From: an uncultured Azohydromonas sp.
Lineage (GTDB): Bacteria; Pseudomonadota; Gammaproteobacteria; Burkholderiales; Burkholderiaceae_C
DNA: 64,000 bases
NCBI RefSeq assembly: GCF_937926365.1
Contig: NZ_CALAOH010000017.1
Coordinates: 4,401-68,400 of the forward strand
Direction: 5' to 3'
In this document: piece by piece, positions 24,153-32,793 of the stretch
Layout of the letters: each line of letters begins with the position of its first letter
Position numbering within the stretch: position 1 is the first letter of the stretch
Notes under the pieces: generated by a model
What the model was told of the DNA's origin: nothing
What the model saw: the letters and a program-made list of their open reading frames with translations, nothing else
The model's database searches: none
Made by a program: the position numbers and the translations under genes

Positions 24153-25976
24153 ATGCAGACCGACCCTGACACCCCCCGCTCCGAGGCCACTGTGCCCGCC
24201 ACGCCCGACCGCCACGCCGCGCTGGTGCAAGCCTGGCGCTGGCGCGTGCCGCCGGACTTCAACCTCGCCGAGGCCTGCTGCGGGCGCTGGGCGCGCGAGA
24301 CCCCGCAGGCCGTGGCCATCCGCCAGGTGGAGGCGGATGGCGCGGTGCGTACCGTCAGCTACGCCGAGCTGCAACGCGACGCCAATCGCCTCTCGCACGC
24401 ACTGCGCCGCCTGGGCGTGGCGCGCGGGGACCGCGTGGCGATCGTGCTGCCGCAGCGCATCGAGACGGCGGTGGCGCACGTGGCGCTGCATCAGCTCGGC
24501 GCCATCGCCATGCCGTTGACCACGCTCTTTGGCCCCGAGGCGCTGGAGTTCCGGCTGCGGCACAGCGAGTCGGTGCTGGCGATCACGGACGAGGCCGGCA
24601 TCGAGGCCCTGCGCAGCCTGCGCGCCACCGTGCCGGGGTTGCAGACGCTGCTGGCCGTGGGCGGCGCCCAGGGCCGCGGCGAGGCGGACACGGTGGACTG
24701 GGATGCCGCGCTGGCCGCCGCGCCCGACGGCTTCGAGCGCGAGCCCACCGGCGCCGACGATCCCGCCATCCTCATCTACACCAGCGGCACCACCGGCGCG
24801 CCCAAGGGCGCGCTGCTGCCCCAGCGGGCGCTGCTTGGAAATCTCACCGGCTTCGTCGCCAGCCAGAACGGTTTCGACCTGGGCCCGCCCTGGGGCCTGC
24901 CGGCGCTGGAGGAGGGCGGCGCGGCCCCTTCCGCCGAAGCGCCGCCGGTGCCCGGCCCGTTCTGGAGCCCGGCCGACTGGGCCTGGACCGGCGGGCTGAT
25001 GGACGTGCTGCTGCCCACGCTGTTCTTCGGCCGCGAGGTACTGGCCTACCGCGGGCGCTTCGACCCCGTGCGCGCCTTCGAGCTGATGCAGGCGCACGGC
25101 GTGACGCACAGCTTCCTGTTCCCCACGGCGCTGAAGGCGATGATGAAAGCGGTGCCACGCCCGCGCGAGCGTTTCAGCCTGCGCCTGCGCGGGCTGATGA
25201 GCGCGGGCGAGGCCGTCGGCGACGCCGTCTTCAACTGGTGCCGCGACGAAGTGGGCGTGGTGGTCAACGAGATGTTTGGCCAGACCGAGGTGAACTACAT
25301 CGTGGGCAACTGCGCCACGCCGGCCACGGCCGACGGCCGCCCGGCCCAGGGCTGGCCGGCGCGGCCCGGCAGCATGGGGCGCGGCTACCCGGGGCACCGG
25401 GTGGCGGTGATCGACGACGACGGGAACGTGTGCCCGCCGGGCGTGGTGGGCGACGTGGCGCTGCACCGGCTGGACGTGCACGGCGAGCCGGACCCGATCT
25501 TCTTCCTGGGCTACTGGCGCAACGAGGAGGCCACGCGCGCCAAGTTCACCGGCGACCCGATGGACAGCTGGTGCCGCACCGGCGACATGGCGGAGATGGA
25601 TGCCGAGGGCTACCTCTGGTATCGCGGGCGCAGCGACGACATGTTCAAGGCGGCGGGCTACCGCATCGGTCCGGGCGAGATCGAGAACTGCCTGTTGAAA
25701 CACCCGGCGGTGGCCAATGCCGCGGTGGTGCCCAAGCCGGACCCGGAGCGCGGCGCGCTGGTGAAGGCCTACGTGGTGCTCGCTCCCGGCTTCCACGGCG
25801 ATGCGGCGCTCATTGAAGAGCTGCAGCAGCACGTGCGCGGGCGGCTGGCGCCCTACGAATACCCGAAGGAAATCGAGTTCATCGACCAGTTGCCGATGAC
25901 GACGACGGGGAAGGTGCAGAGGAAGGTGTTGAGGGAGAGGGAAGCGGCGCGCGTTCAGGGCCGCCCACAGGGCTGA
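24153..25976 (+). CDS. AMP-binding acyl-CoA synthetase
   Basis: An ANL-superfamily ligase that activates a carboxylate as acyl-AMP and then acyl-CoA. The 607-residue protein from ATG 24153 carries the P-loop Y-T-S-G-T-T-G-A-P-K-G near residue 207, the A8 hinge region Y-R-G-R-S-D-D-M-F-K-A-A-G-Y-R-I near 490-505, and the catalytic lysine in T-T-T-G-K-V-Q-R-K near 590. The sequence before the hinge and the tryptophan-rich segment W-S-P-A-D-W-A-W-T-G-G-L near 270 resemble medium-chain acyl-CoA or acetyl-CoA synthetase-like enzymes of Burkholderiales; the chain-length preference cannot be read. A proline/glutamate-rich insertion lies near residues 245-268. A further in-frame ATG at 24066 is less likely because it would overlap the divergent gene. 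Confidence 0.88.
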   Translation: MQTDPDTPRSEATVPATPDRHAALVQAWRWRVPPDFNLAEACCGRWARETPQAVAIRQVEADGAVRTVSYAELQRDANRLSHALRRLGVARGDRVAIVLPQRIETAVAHVALHQLGAIAMPLTTLFGPEALEFRLRHSESVLAITDEAGIEALRSLRATVPGLQTLLAVGGAQGRGEADTVDWDAALAAAPDGFEREPTGADDPAILIYTSGTTGAPKGALLPQRALLGNLTGFVASQNGFDLGPPWGLPALEEGGAAPSAEAPPVPGPFWSPADWAWTGGLMDVLLPTLFFGREVLAYRGRFDPVRAFELMQAHGVTHSFLFPTALKAMMKAVPRPRERFSLRLRGLMSAGEAVGDAVFNWCRDEVGVVVNEMFGQTEVNYIVGNCATPATADGRPAQGWPARPGSMGRGYPGHRVAVIDDDGNVCPPGVVGDVALHRLDVHGEPDPIFFLGYWRNEEATRAKFTGDPMDSWCRTGDMAEMDAEGYLWYRGRSDDMFKAAGYRIGPGEIENCLLKHPAVANAAVVPKPDPERGALVKAYVVLAPGFHGDAALIEELQQHVRGRLAPYEYPKEIEFIDQLPMTTTGKVQRKVLREREAARVQGRPQG

Positions 25977-26132
25977 AACACGGCCGCTGCACGGCGCAGT
26001 GCCGGCCGTCTTCGAGTCCAGGGTCATCCCGCGTTGGCCGGTAACAGGCATGGCGGATGCCCGCCACCAGCGCCGGCCAGCCGCACAAGTCCCCGCGCGC
26101 CGTGCCGGCCATTCCGACCAGGAGGCTCGACC

Positions 26133-27152
26133 ATGGACGATCAACAGCAGCGCGGACCGCAGGACGCGCAGATGCAGCAACAGGGTGGACCTTCGGCCCA
26201 GCAGGGCGGCAGCCAGCAGCAGGGTGGTCAGCAGTCCCAGTTCAGCGCGTCCTCGGGACAGCAGGGCGGCGCTTCAGGCGGTACCGGCCCGCAGCAGGGC
26301 GGCCCCGGCTCTGAGGACACCACCCGCCGCGGCGGCAATCCCTACACCGATTTCTTCACCCGCCGCGGCACCAGCCCCATGGAACTGCTCAAGCGGCTCG
26401 ACGAGGACGTGGACCGCCTCTTCCACCAGTTCGTCGGCGGCGGGCGCGAACTGCTGCGCAGCCGCCTGCGCGACCGCGGCGGCATGGACTCCACGGCGGA
26501 CATGGGCAGTAGCTCCGCCGCCGGCAGCAGCGGCGGCACGGACGGGCGACAGACCGAAGCCGCCGGCGGCGCGTCCTCGGCCAGCACCGCCCTGTCGCCG
26601 ATGTCCGCCTCGGGCTGGCTGCCGGAGGTCGAGGTGTCCGAGCGCAACGGAAAGCTCCACGTCCACGTCGATCTGCCCGGCATGTCGCGCGAGGACCTGC
26701 AGGTCCACTTCGACAGCGACCAGCTCGTGCTGCAGGGCGAGCGGCGCAGCACCCGCACCACGAACCAGCCCGGCGGTTACTACCGCACCGAGCGCACCTA
26801 TGGGCAGTTCCGGCGCGTCATCCCGCTGCCCGAGGGCGTCAACCCCGACACCGCGCAGGCCGGCTTCCACAACGGCGTGCTGGAAATCTGCTTCGACATG
26901 CCGGTGCGCCACAACCGCACGCGGCAGATTCCGATCCAGGAAGGCGCCGTGACGCCGGCTACGCCCACGGCCTCCGGCGCTGGCCTGGGCCAGACCGGCT
27001 CCACCGGCGGCAGCCCGATGGGCGGCACGGGTGTGGGCGGGGGGCCGTCGATGGGCGGCTCCATGGGCAGCAGCGGTGGCGGGCTCAGCGGCGGCGGCAG
27101 CGGCCGGCCGGCCTCCAGCGCCGCCGGCAGCGAGGTCGGGCCTCAGGAATAA
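26133..27152 (+). CDS. Hsp20/alpha-crystallin protein with low-complexity arms
   Basis: A small heat-shock-type chaperone of unusual size (339 residues; most are 140-190). ATG 26133 has a strong AGGAGG box. Residues 1-70 are a glutamine/glycine-rich low-complexity arm (repeated Q-Q-G-G). Residues 85-110 form an amphipathic helix (E-L-L-K-R-L-D-E-D-V-D-R-L-F). Another serine/glycine-rich linker follows, then the alpha-crystallin domain at about 162-265 with its terminal I-P-I (I-x-I) motif near 267. A glycine/serine-rich tail runs from about 275 to the end. Members bind unfolding proteins as oligomers. The prion-like arms suggest condensate or aggregate association, which is inference. Stand-alone gene. 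Confidence 0.85.
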   Translation: MDDQQQRGPQDAQMQQQGGPSAQQGGSQQQGGQQSQFSASSGQQGGASGGTGPQQGGPGSEDTTRRGGNPYTDFFTRRGTSPMELLKRLDEDVDRLFHQFVGGGRELLRSRLRDRGGMDSTADMGSSSAAGSSGGTDGRQTEAAGGASSASTALSPMSASGWLPEVEVSERNGKLHVHVDLPGMSREDLQVHFDSDQLVLQGERRSTRTTNQPGGYYRTERTYGQFRRVIPLPEGVNPDTAQAGFHNGVLEICFDMPVRHNRTRQIPIQEGAVTPATPTASGAGLGQTGSTGGSPMGGTGVGGGPSMGGSMGSSGGGLSGGGSGRPASSAAGSEVGPQE

Positions 27153-27285
27153 GGCGCCCGAACCAGCGCCACGGGGCGCCGCGCACCTTGCCCCAGCCCG
27201 CTCCCACCGGGCGGGTGGGGAGAGCGCAGCGGATGCCATCGGGGTCTTCCCGCCGCATCCCGCGAATCAATGGTGATGCACACTC

Positions 27286-28350
27286 ATGTCCATGCTTGAC
27301 ACCATCCCCCTGGGCCGCAGCGAGCTGCGCGTCACGCCCATCTGCCTGGGCACCATGACCTTCGGCGAGCAGGTGGACGAGGCCACCAGCCACCGCATCC
27401 TGGACCGCGCGCTGGAGCGCGGCGTCAACTTCATCGACACGGCGGAGATGTACCCCGTGCCGCCCAGCGCGCAGCGCTACGGCGAGACCGAGCGCATCCT
27501 GGGCGCCTGGTTCAAGAGCCGCCCCGGCGTGCGCCAGCGCGTGGTGCTGGCCACCAAGGTGGCCGGGCCCTCGCGCTACGACTGGATCGGCGGCGGCGTG
27601 CCCGACCTGCGCCCCGAGCGCATCGTCGAGGCCTGCGAGCACAGCCTGCGGCGCCTGGGCGTGGAGTGCATCGACCTCTACCAGATCCACTGGCCCGCGC
27701 GCCACGTGCCGGCCTTCGGCGGCGTGTACTTCGAGCCCTCCAAGCTCCGGCCCGTCACCGGCATCGAGGCGCAGCTGCAAGCGCTGGAGCGCCTGGTGCG
27801 GGACGGCAAGGTGCGCGCCATCGGCCTGTCCAACGAGACGCCCTGGGGCGTGGCGGAGTTCGTGCGTATCGCCGAGGCGCGCGGGCTGCCGCGCATTGCT
27901 ACCGTCCAGAACCCGTACTGCCTCGTCAACCGCGTGGTGGACAACGGCCTGGACGAGGCGCTCTACCACGCCCAGGTTTCGCTGCTGGCGTATTCGCCGC
28001 TGGGCTTCGGGCTGCTGACGGGCAAGTACGACCAGCGCGGCCTCAACGACGTGGACAACCCCGGCCGGCTGGCGCAGTTCGAGTCCATGAAGCAGCAGCG
28101 CTGGGGCCGCATCGAGGCGCTGCAGGCCGCGCGCCACTACAACGCGCTGGCGCGCGCCAACGGCCTCACGCCCACGCGGCTGGCGCTGGCCTGGTGCTAC
28201 CGCAACTGGCGCGTGGCCAGCACCATCCTCGGCGTCACCAGCGTGGCGCAGCTCGACGAGAACCTGGACGCCTGGGACACGCAGCTCTCGCCGGAGCTGC
28301 TCAAGGTCATCGACGACATCCGCTGGTCGCACCGCGACCCGGCACAGTGA
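27286..28350 (+). CDS. tas: Tas-like NADPH-dependent aldo/keto reductase
   Basis: A 354-residue aldo/keto reductase closely resembling E. coli Tas (346 residues). Shared segments include G-T-M-T-F-G-E-Q near residue 22, D-T-A-E-M-Y-P-V-P-P near 50 (catalytic D and Y), A-T-K-V-A-G-P-S-R near 91 (catalytic K), D-L-Y-Q-I-H-W-P near 128 (catalytic H), and S-N-E-T-P-W-G-V near 185. The family reduces aldehydes and ketones with NADPH; the physiological substrate of Tas is not established. It is followed after 22 bases by ybaK in the same direction, so the two are probably co-transcribed. Confidence 0.92.
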   Translation: MSMLDTIPLGRSELRVTPICLGTMTFGEQVDEATSHRILDRALERGVNFIDTAEMYPVPPSAQRYGETERILGAWFKSRPGVRQRVVLATKVAGPSRYDWIGGGVPDLRPERIVEACEHSLRRLGVECIDLYQIHWPARHVPAFGGVYFEPSKLRPVTGIEAQLQALERLVRDGKVRAIGLSNETPWGVAEFVRIAEARGLPRIATVQNPYCLVNRVVDNGLDEALYHAQVSLLAYSPLGFGLLTGKYDQRGLNDVDNPGRLAQFESMKQQRWGRIEALQAARHYNALARANGLTPTRLALAWCYRNWRVASTILGVTSVAQLDENLDAWDTQLSPELLKVIDDIRWSHRDPAQ

Positions 28351-28372
28351 AGCGGCCCGCGACAAGAAGAAC

Positions 28373-28861
28373 ATGGCAAAGAAGGACAGGCACGTCAGCG
28401 AGACGCCCGCGACCCAGTTCCTGCGCCGCCACGGCGTGAGCTTCACCGAGCACCCTTACGAGTACGTGGACCACGGCGGCACCGCCGAGTCCTCGCGCCA
28501 GCTCGGCGTGGACGAGCACAGCGTGGTCAAGACGCTGGTGATGCAGGACGAGCGCGCGCAGCCGCTGATCGTGCTCATGCATGGCGACCGCCAAGTCAGC
28601 ACCAAGGCCCTGGCGCGCGAGATCGGCGTCAAGAGCGTGGAGCCCTGCAAGCCCGAGGTGGCGCAGCGCCACAGCGGCTACCTGGTGGGTGGCACCTCGC
28701 CCTTCGGCACGAAGAAGGCGATGCCGGTGTTCGTGGAGGCCGGCGTCCTGGCGCTGGAAAAGATCTGCATCAACGGCGGCAAGCGCGGCTATCTGGTGGG
28801 GCTCGATCCCAAGCTGCTCACCATGCTGCTGGACGCCAAGCCGGTGCACTGCGCGTTGTAG
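28373..28861 (+). CDS. ybaK: Cys-tRNA(Pro)/aminoacyl-tRNA deacylase YbaK
   Basis: YbaK hydrolyses mischarged Cys-tRNA(Pro), protecting translation fidelity. The 162-residue protein has the catalytic-lysine segment H-S-V-V-K-T-L-V near residue 50, H-G-D-R-Q-V-S near 68 and the loop G-G-T-S-P-F-G-T-K-K-A-M-P near 104, all typical of YbaK/EbsC and distinguishing it from the ProX branch. Length matches E. coli (159). It is probably in an operon with tas and ends in a good terminator at 28894-28924. Confidence 0.93.
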   Translation: MAKKDRHVSETPATQFLRRHGVSFTEHPYEYVDHGGTAESSRQLGVDEHSVVKTLVMQDERAQPLIVLMHGDRQVSTKALAREIGVKSVEPCKPEVAQRHSGYLVGGTSPFGTKKAMPVFVEAGVLALEKICINGGKRGYLVGLDPKLLTMLLDAKPVHCAL

Positions 28862-28893
28862 AGGCGCGTACCCGGCATCGGGCAAGCGACATG

Positions 28894-28924
28894 AAAAAGG
28901 CGGCCTGGGGCCGCCTTTGTTTTC
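28894..28924 (+). terminator. Bidirectional Rho-independent terminator
   Basis: A 10-bp perfect stem (AAAGGCGGCC 28896-28905; complement 28909-28918) with a 3-base loop. A T-rich tail follows on the plus strand (28916-28923), and five A precede it, giving a T-run for leftward transcripts. It ends both ybaK and the convergent dodecin gene. Confidence 0.85.
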
Positions 28925-28954
28925 ACCGGAGTGTCTTTGCAGCGTTGCCCGGCG

Positions 28955-29227
28955 TCAGGCCGTGCCGATCCCGCTCACCCCGCCGGCCTGCCCGCCGCCC
29001 TCATCACCCGCAGGCGTATCGGGCGCGAGGCGGAAGCCCACCTTGAGCGTGACCTGGTAGTGGCCGATGCGGCCGTCGATCACGTGGCCTCGTGTTTCCA
29101 CCACCTCGAACCAGTCGATGTGGCGCACCGTGAGCGCGGCGGTCTCGATAGCGTTGCGGATCGCGTCGTCGGTGCTGGTGGTGGAGGACCCCACCAGCTC
29201 GATGAGCTTGTAGACGTGTTCGGACAT
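28955..29227 (-). CDS. Dodecin family flavin-binding protein
   Basis: Dodecins form hollow dodecamers that store and quench flavins. The 90-residue protein matches the family over its first 68 residues (H-V-Y-K-L-I-E-L-V-G-S-S at the start, W-F-E-V-V-E-T-R-G near 40-48 with the tryptophan that stacks on the isoalloxazine ring, and H-Y-Q-V-T-L-K-V-G-F-R). A 22-residue glycine/alanine-rich tail is extra; typical dodecins end near residue 70. The ATG has an AAGGAG box eight bases upstream. Monocistronic. Confidence 0.93.
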   Translation of the reverse strand: MSEHVYKLIELVGSSTTSTDDAIRNAIETAALTVRHIDWFEVVETRGHVIDGRIGHYQVTLKVGFRLAPDTPAGDEGGGQAGGVSGIGTA

Positions 29228-29362
29228 GGCTTTTTCTCCTTGGCCGCGCCTCGCTCCTCGACGGTCCCGCGACGGCAGGCGCCGGCGGCGCGGCCAGCCT
29301 GTGGGGCAAGTCGCCTGCCAGGGCCGCCCAGTCCGGGCCCGGCGAAGCGGGGGAGGGCACGC

Positions 29363-30046
29363 TCAAGCGAGCTGGCCGCGAGGCGTGCCGCGCCGATCGG
29401 CGCGCAGGCGCACCCAGGGCTGCGCCGCCATCTGCCGGTCCTGCAGCCGCGACAGCAGCGCCAGCGCCAGCACCGCGCCCAGCAGCGCCATGAACATGTC
29501 GGCCTGGCTGTCGCCCAGGTCGCCCTGCATGCCCATGAAGTCCTGCAGCGGCTGCTGGAAGAACAGCGCCAGGCGCCATTGCAGGATCTCGTAGCACGCG
29601 CTCAGCGCCAGCGCCACGCTGGCCGCGAGCACGGCGGCCGCACTCCGGTGCGTCACCCAGGCGCATCGCAGCAGCAGCTCGCGCACCACCAGCGCCGGCA
29701 CGAAACCCTGCACGAAGTGGCCCAGCCGGTCATACGGGTTGCGCGAGAGGCCCAGTGCATCGGCCAGCCAGAAGCCCAGCGGTACGCGCTGGAAGCTGTA
29801 GGCCGCGCCGGTGAGCACCACCAGCGCGAACAGCGACAGCAGCAGGTAACTCAGCGGCGTCAGCGCAAAGCGCCGATGGCTCAGCACCAGCAGCGCCCCA
29901 ACCCCGAACACCGGCGCGGCCTCGGCCAGCCAGCCGAGGCGGTCGTAGGGCTGCAGCCCCGAGATGATCAGCGCCAGTCCCACCGCCAATGCGCAGGCGA
30001 CGGGCACGGCGCTGGGCAGCGAGGAGGCGCGGCTGGGGTACTGCAT
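29363..30046 (-). CDS. DUF2238 (YjdF-like) membrane protein
   Basis: A 227-residue inner-membrane protein with about six helices, of the DUF2238/YjdF family, function unknown. Family motifs are Y-D-R-L-G-H-F-V-Q-G-F near residue 107, S-A-C-Y-E-I-L-Q-W near 150 and D-L-G-D-S-Q-A-D-M-F near 182, which put conserved charged residues within or beside helices. It lies between dodecin and DUF3422 on the same strand, with gaps of 82 and 135 bases. I see no link to either neighbour's role. Confidence 0.87.
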   Translation of the reverse strand: MQYPSRASSLPSAVPVACALAVGLALIISGLQPYDRLGWLAEAAPVFGVGALLVLSHRRFALTPLSYLLLSLFALVVLTGAAYSFQRVPLGFWLADALGLSRNPYDRLGHFVQGFVPALVVRELLLRCAWVTHRSAAAVLAASVALALSACYEILQWRLALFFQQPLQDFMGMQGDLGDSQADMFMALLGAVLALALLSRLQDRQMAAQPWVRLRADRRGTPRGQLA

Positions 30047-30128
30047 GGTGGGGGTCTCCGAAAGGCGATCTGTGCCGTCCTGTCAACCCCCCGAGCATTC
30101 CAAGTGCCCGCCCCGGGTGGGTGTCCGA

Positions 30129-31541
30129 TCAGTGTCCGCCCAGGCGCTTGTGCAGTTGCTTCAGGAACCACCACACGCCGCCGACCACCGGGGCCACGGC
30201 CAGGCCCACCACCACGTCGGCCGGGGGCATGACGCTGGCCAGCGCCGGCACGCCCTTGGCCGCCTTGGCCAGGTAGCCCACCAGCCCCAGCGCGTAATAG
30301 CTGATGGCCACCACCGACAGGCCTTCCACCGTCTGCTGCAGCCGCAGCTGCAATTGCTGGCGGTGGGCGAACAGCTTGAACACTTCCTGGTTGGTCGCTT
30401 CGCGCTGCACCTCCACGCGCACGCGCGCCAAGCTGACAGCGCGGTTGATGCGGTCGGCCACGTCGGTGAGCCGCGCGTCGGTGCTCTCGCACAGCGCCAT
30501 GGCCGGTGCGAAGCGGCGGCCGAAGAAGCCCGAGAGCGTCTGCACGCCCTCGATGCGGCGCTCGCGCAGGTCCGCCAGGCGGCGCTGCACGATCTGGTGG
30601 TAGGCGCGCGTGGCCGAGAAGCGGTAGCGCGTGCGCGCCGCGCCGTGCTCGATCTCGGCGGCCAGCTTGGTCAGCGTCTCGAACGCGGCGGCGTCGTCGT
30701 GCTGGTCGTCGTTGGCCATGGCGTCCACGGTGCGCTGCAGCGTGCGCTCCAGGCTCGCCAGGGCCTGTGCCTCCTTCTGCGCCACCGGGAAGCCCAGCAT
30801 GGCCAGCATCCGGTAGGTCTCGATCTCGCACAGCCGCTGCGCCTCGCGCGCGGCCTGGTCGGTGGGCAGGCCCATGTCCAGCAGCACGAAGCGCGTGAAG
30901 CCGTCGCCGCGCAGGCGCAGGTCGGTGAAGACCACCGCCTGGCCGTCGGCGATGACGGCGCCCAGCAGCGGCGCGCCGTCCTCGCACATGTCGCCGCTGC
31001 AGCTGCCCAGCGCGGTGGCGATGCGCCGGCGCAGCCGCGGCAGGTTGTCCTCGTCGGCCCGCAGCAGCAGCACGTGGGCCGCGGCGATCATGGGCGTGCC
31101 CTCGGGCGGCGCCAGCGCGCGCACGAAGGCCGCGGGCAACAGCTCGGTGGCCGCGGCGTGTTCCAGCAGGTCGTCCAGCGCGCCGTCCTCGGGGGTGCCG
31201 CCGGGCAGGTGCAGCGGGCGGTTGACCTGCCAGCTCACGAACTCGCCGTGGCGCTCGAAGCGCATCTCGAAGCGCGGCGTGCGCAGCACGTGGTGCCGCG
31301 CCTGCGGCGGCGGCTCGGGCTCGCCGCAGGCACGGCACAGCTCGGCCAGCGCTCCTTCCGCCAGCGCCGCGCTCATGCCCCACTGGGCCCAGGACGACAC
31401 GACGCTGGGCGTGCGCACCGGCAGCGCCGGGCGCGCATGCAGCTCGCCGTGCAACTCGGTGTGGCTGCGCGGGAGCCAGGCGGCGGGGGGCGGCGCACTC
31501 AGTGCGGGCGAGGCGGGCGAAGACTCGGTCAAGGTGTTCAT
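30129..31541 (-). CDS. DUF3422 family membrane-anchored protein
   Basis: A 470-residue member of DUF3422, function unknown. Most of the protein is cytoplasmic and helical. The start holds the family signature E-L-H-A-R-P near residue 33, and the region at 160-260 includes R-F-V-L-L-D-M-G-L. A helical stretch at 290-420 carries R-Y-R-F-S-A-T-R-A-Y and the Q-L-R-L-Q-Q-T-V-E-G-L-S-V-V-A-I-S-Y-Y segment leading into two C-terminal transmembrane helices. The overall design (N-terminal soluble part, coiled region, hairpin anchor) resembles CorA-like topology only superficially. I use ATG 31541; the TTG nine bases earlier is possible. It is divergent from plsY. Confidence 0.82.
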   Translation of the reverse strand: MNTLTESSPASPALSAPPPAAWLPRSHTELHGELHARPALPVRTPSVVSSWAQWGMSAALAEGALAELCRACGEPEPPPQARHHVLRTPRFEMRFERHGEFVSWQVNRPLHLPGGTPEDGALDDLLEHAAATELLPAAFVRALAPPEGTPMIAAAHVLLLRADEDNLPRLRRRIATALGSCSGDMCEDGAPLLGAVIADGQAVVFTDLRLRGDGFTRFVLLDMGLPTDQAAREAQRLCEIETYRMLAMLGFPVAQKEAQALASLERTLQRTVDAMANDDQHDDAAAFETLTKLAAEIEHGAARTRYRFSATRAYHQIVQRRLADLRERRIEGVQTLSGFFGRRFAPAMALCESTDARLTDVADRINRAVSLARVRVEVQREATNQEVFKLFAHRQQLQLRLQQTVEGLSVVAISYYALGLVGYLAKAAKGVPALASVMPPADVVVGLAVAPVVGGVWWFLKQLHKRLGGH

Positions 31542-31679
31542 GCGCTTCAAGGGGGCTGCCAGCGTGCCACTGTAATGGGCGCGCCTGACGGGACCGCGCC
31601 GCGCCTTGTCAAGGGGGCTCAGGGGGGCGCCGCTTACACTGGTGGGCTCTTAACTGTCTGCACACTGCAACCGAGGGAC

Positions 31680-32390
31680 ATGGAGCTGTTGGCTAGCCTG
31701 CTGGCGCTGGTGGGCGCGTACCTGCTGGGGTCGCTGTCCTTTGCCGTGATCGTGAGCCGGCTCATGGGCCTGTCGGACCCGCGCAGCTACGGATCGAAGA
31801 ACCCCGGGGCCACCAACGTGCTGCGCTCGGGCAACCGCAAGGCCGCGGCGCTGACGCTGCTGTTCGATGCGCTCAAGGGCACCGCCGCGGTGCTCATCGC
31901 CCAGGCCCTGGCGCCGCGCCTGGGCTTCTCGGACACCACCATTGCCTTCGTCGGCCTGGCGGCCTTCCTCGGCCACCTCTGGCCGGTGTTCTTCCACTTC
32001 AAGGGCGGCAAGGGCGTGGCCACGGCGCTGGGCGTGCTGCTGGCGCTCAACCCGCTGCTGGGCCTGGCGACGCTGGCGACCTGGCTGATCGTTGCGTACT
32101 TCTTCCGCTACTCGTCGCTGGCGGCCATCGTCGCGGCGCTGTTTGCCCCGTTCTACGAGCTGCTGATCTGGGGCGCGAGCCCCACGGCGCTGGCCGTGGC
32201 GGTGATGGGGCTGCTGCTGGTCTGGCGCCACAGCGGCAACATCAAGAAGCTGATGGCCGGCACCGAGAGCCGTATCGGCCAGAAGGCCGCCGCCGCACCG
32301 GGCGCGCATGCCGCGCCCGGCCACCACCCCGGCCCCGCGCATCCCCATGCGCCGGGCAAGCACCGCAACAAGCACAAAGGAGCGAAGTGA
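31680..32390 (+). CDS. plsY: Acyl-phosphate glycerol-3-phosphate acyltransferase PlsY
   Basis: PlsY is a membrane enzyme that transfers the acyl group of acyl-phosphate to glycerol-3-phosphate, the first step of phospholipid synthesis. The 236-residue protein shows its three cytosolic motifs: G-S-L-S-F-A near residue 17 with S-K-N-P-G-A-T-N-V near 39, K-G near 60, and G-H-L-W-P-V-F-F-x-F-K-G-G-K-G-V-A-T near 92-110. Typical PlsY ends near residue 205. Here a 27-residue histidine/proline-rich tail follows (several H-P and H-H pairs). Its TGA overlaps the next ATG (TGATG), so the RidA-like gene is translationally coupled. Confidence 0.94.
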   Translation: MELLASLLALVGAYLLGSLSFAVIVSRLMGLSDPRSYGSKNPGATNVLRSGNRKAAALTLLFDALKGTAAVLIAQALAPRLGFSDTTIAFVGLAAFLGHLWPVFFHFKGGKGVATALGVLLALNPLLGLATLATWLIVAYFFRYSSLAAIVAALFAPFYELLIWGASPTALAVAVMGLLLVWRHSGNIKKLMAGTESRIGQKAAAAPGAHAAPGHHPGPAHPHAPGKHRNKHKGAK

Positions 32391-32734
32391 TGGTCCAACG
32401 CTACGACGTCGGTTCCCGCCTGTCGGAGATGGCCGTGCACAACGGCACCGTGTACCTGGCCGGCCAGGTGCCCACCGATGCCACCCAGGACATCGGCGGC
32501 CAGACCCGCCAGGTGCTGGACCAGATCGACGCGCTGCTGGCGCGCGCCCACACCGACAAGAGCCGGCTGCTGATGGTGCAGATCTTCTTGACGGACCTGG
32601 CCGACTTCCCCGGCATGAACGCCGTCTGGGATGAATGGGTGGCCGAAGGCAACGCGCCCCCGCGCGCCACGGTGCAGGCCCAGCTCGCCAACCCGGAGTG
32701 GAAGATCGAGATCGTGGCGACGGCCGCGCTCTGA
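32390..32734 (+). CDS. RidA family protein
   Basis: A 114-residue RidA/YjgF/UK114-type protein. RidA hydrolyses reactive enamine/imine intermediates released by PLP enzymes; this subgroup often sits outside the classical RidA clade. Features are G-T-V-Y-L-A-G-Q near residue 19, the Q-T-R-Q-V-L-D-Q-I helix, and A-P-P-R-A-T-V-Q-A near 88 with the arginine that binds the substrate carboxylate. It starts at ATG 32390, which shares its A with the plsY stop, and AAGGAG lies eight bases before. It ends in a strong terminator. Confidence 0.9.
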   Translation: MVQRYDVGSRLSEMAVHNGTVYLAGQVPTDATQDIGGQTRQVLDQIDALLARAHTDKSRLLMVQIFLTDLADFPGMNAVWDEWVAEGNAPPRATVQAQLANPEWKIEIVATAAL

Positions 32735-32751
32735 CCCTCTGCCGCCCATGA

Positions 32752-32777
32752 AAACGGCCGCCCTCGGGCGGCCGTTT
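32752..32777. terminator. Strong hairpin terminator between convergent genes
   Basis: A 12-bp perfect stem (AAACGGCCGCCC 32752-32763; complement 32766-32777) closing on a minimal loop, with T-rich ends in both directions. It separates the RidA-like gene from the convergent yciO. Confidence 0.8.
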
Positions 32778-32793
32778 CGTCTTGCGGCCTGGG

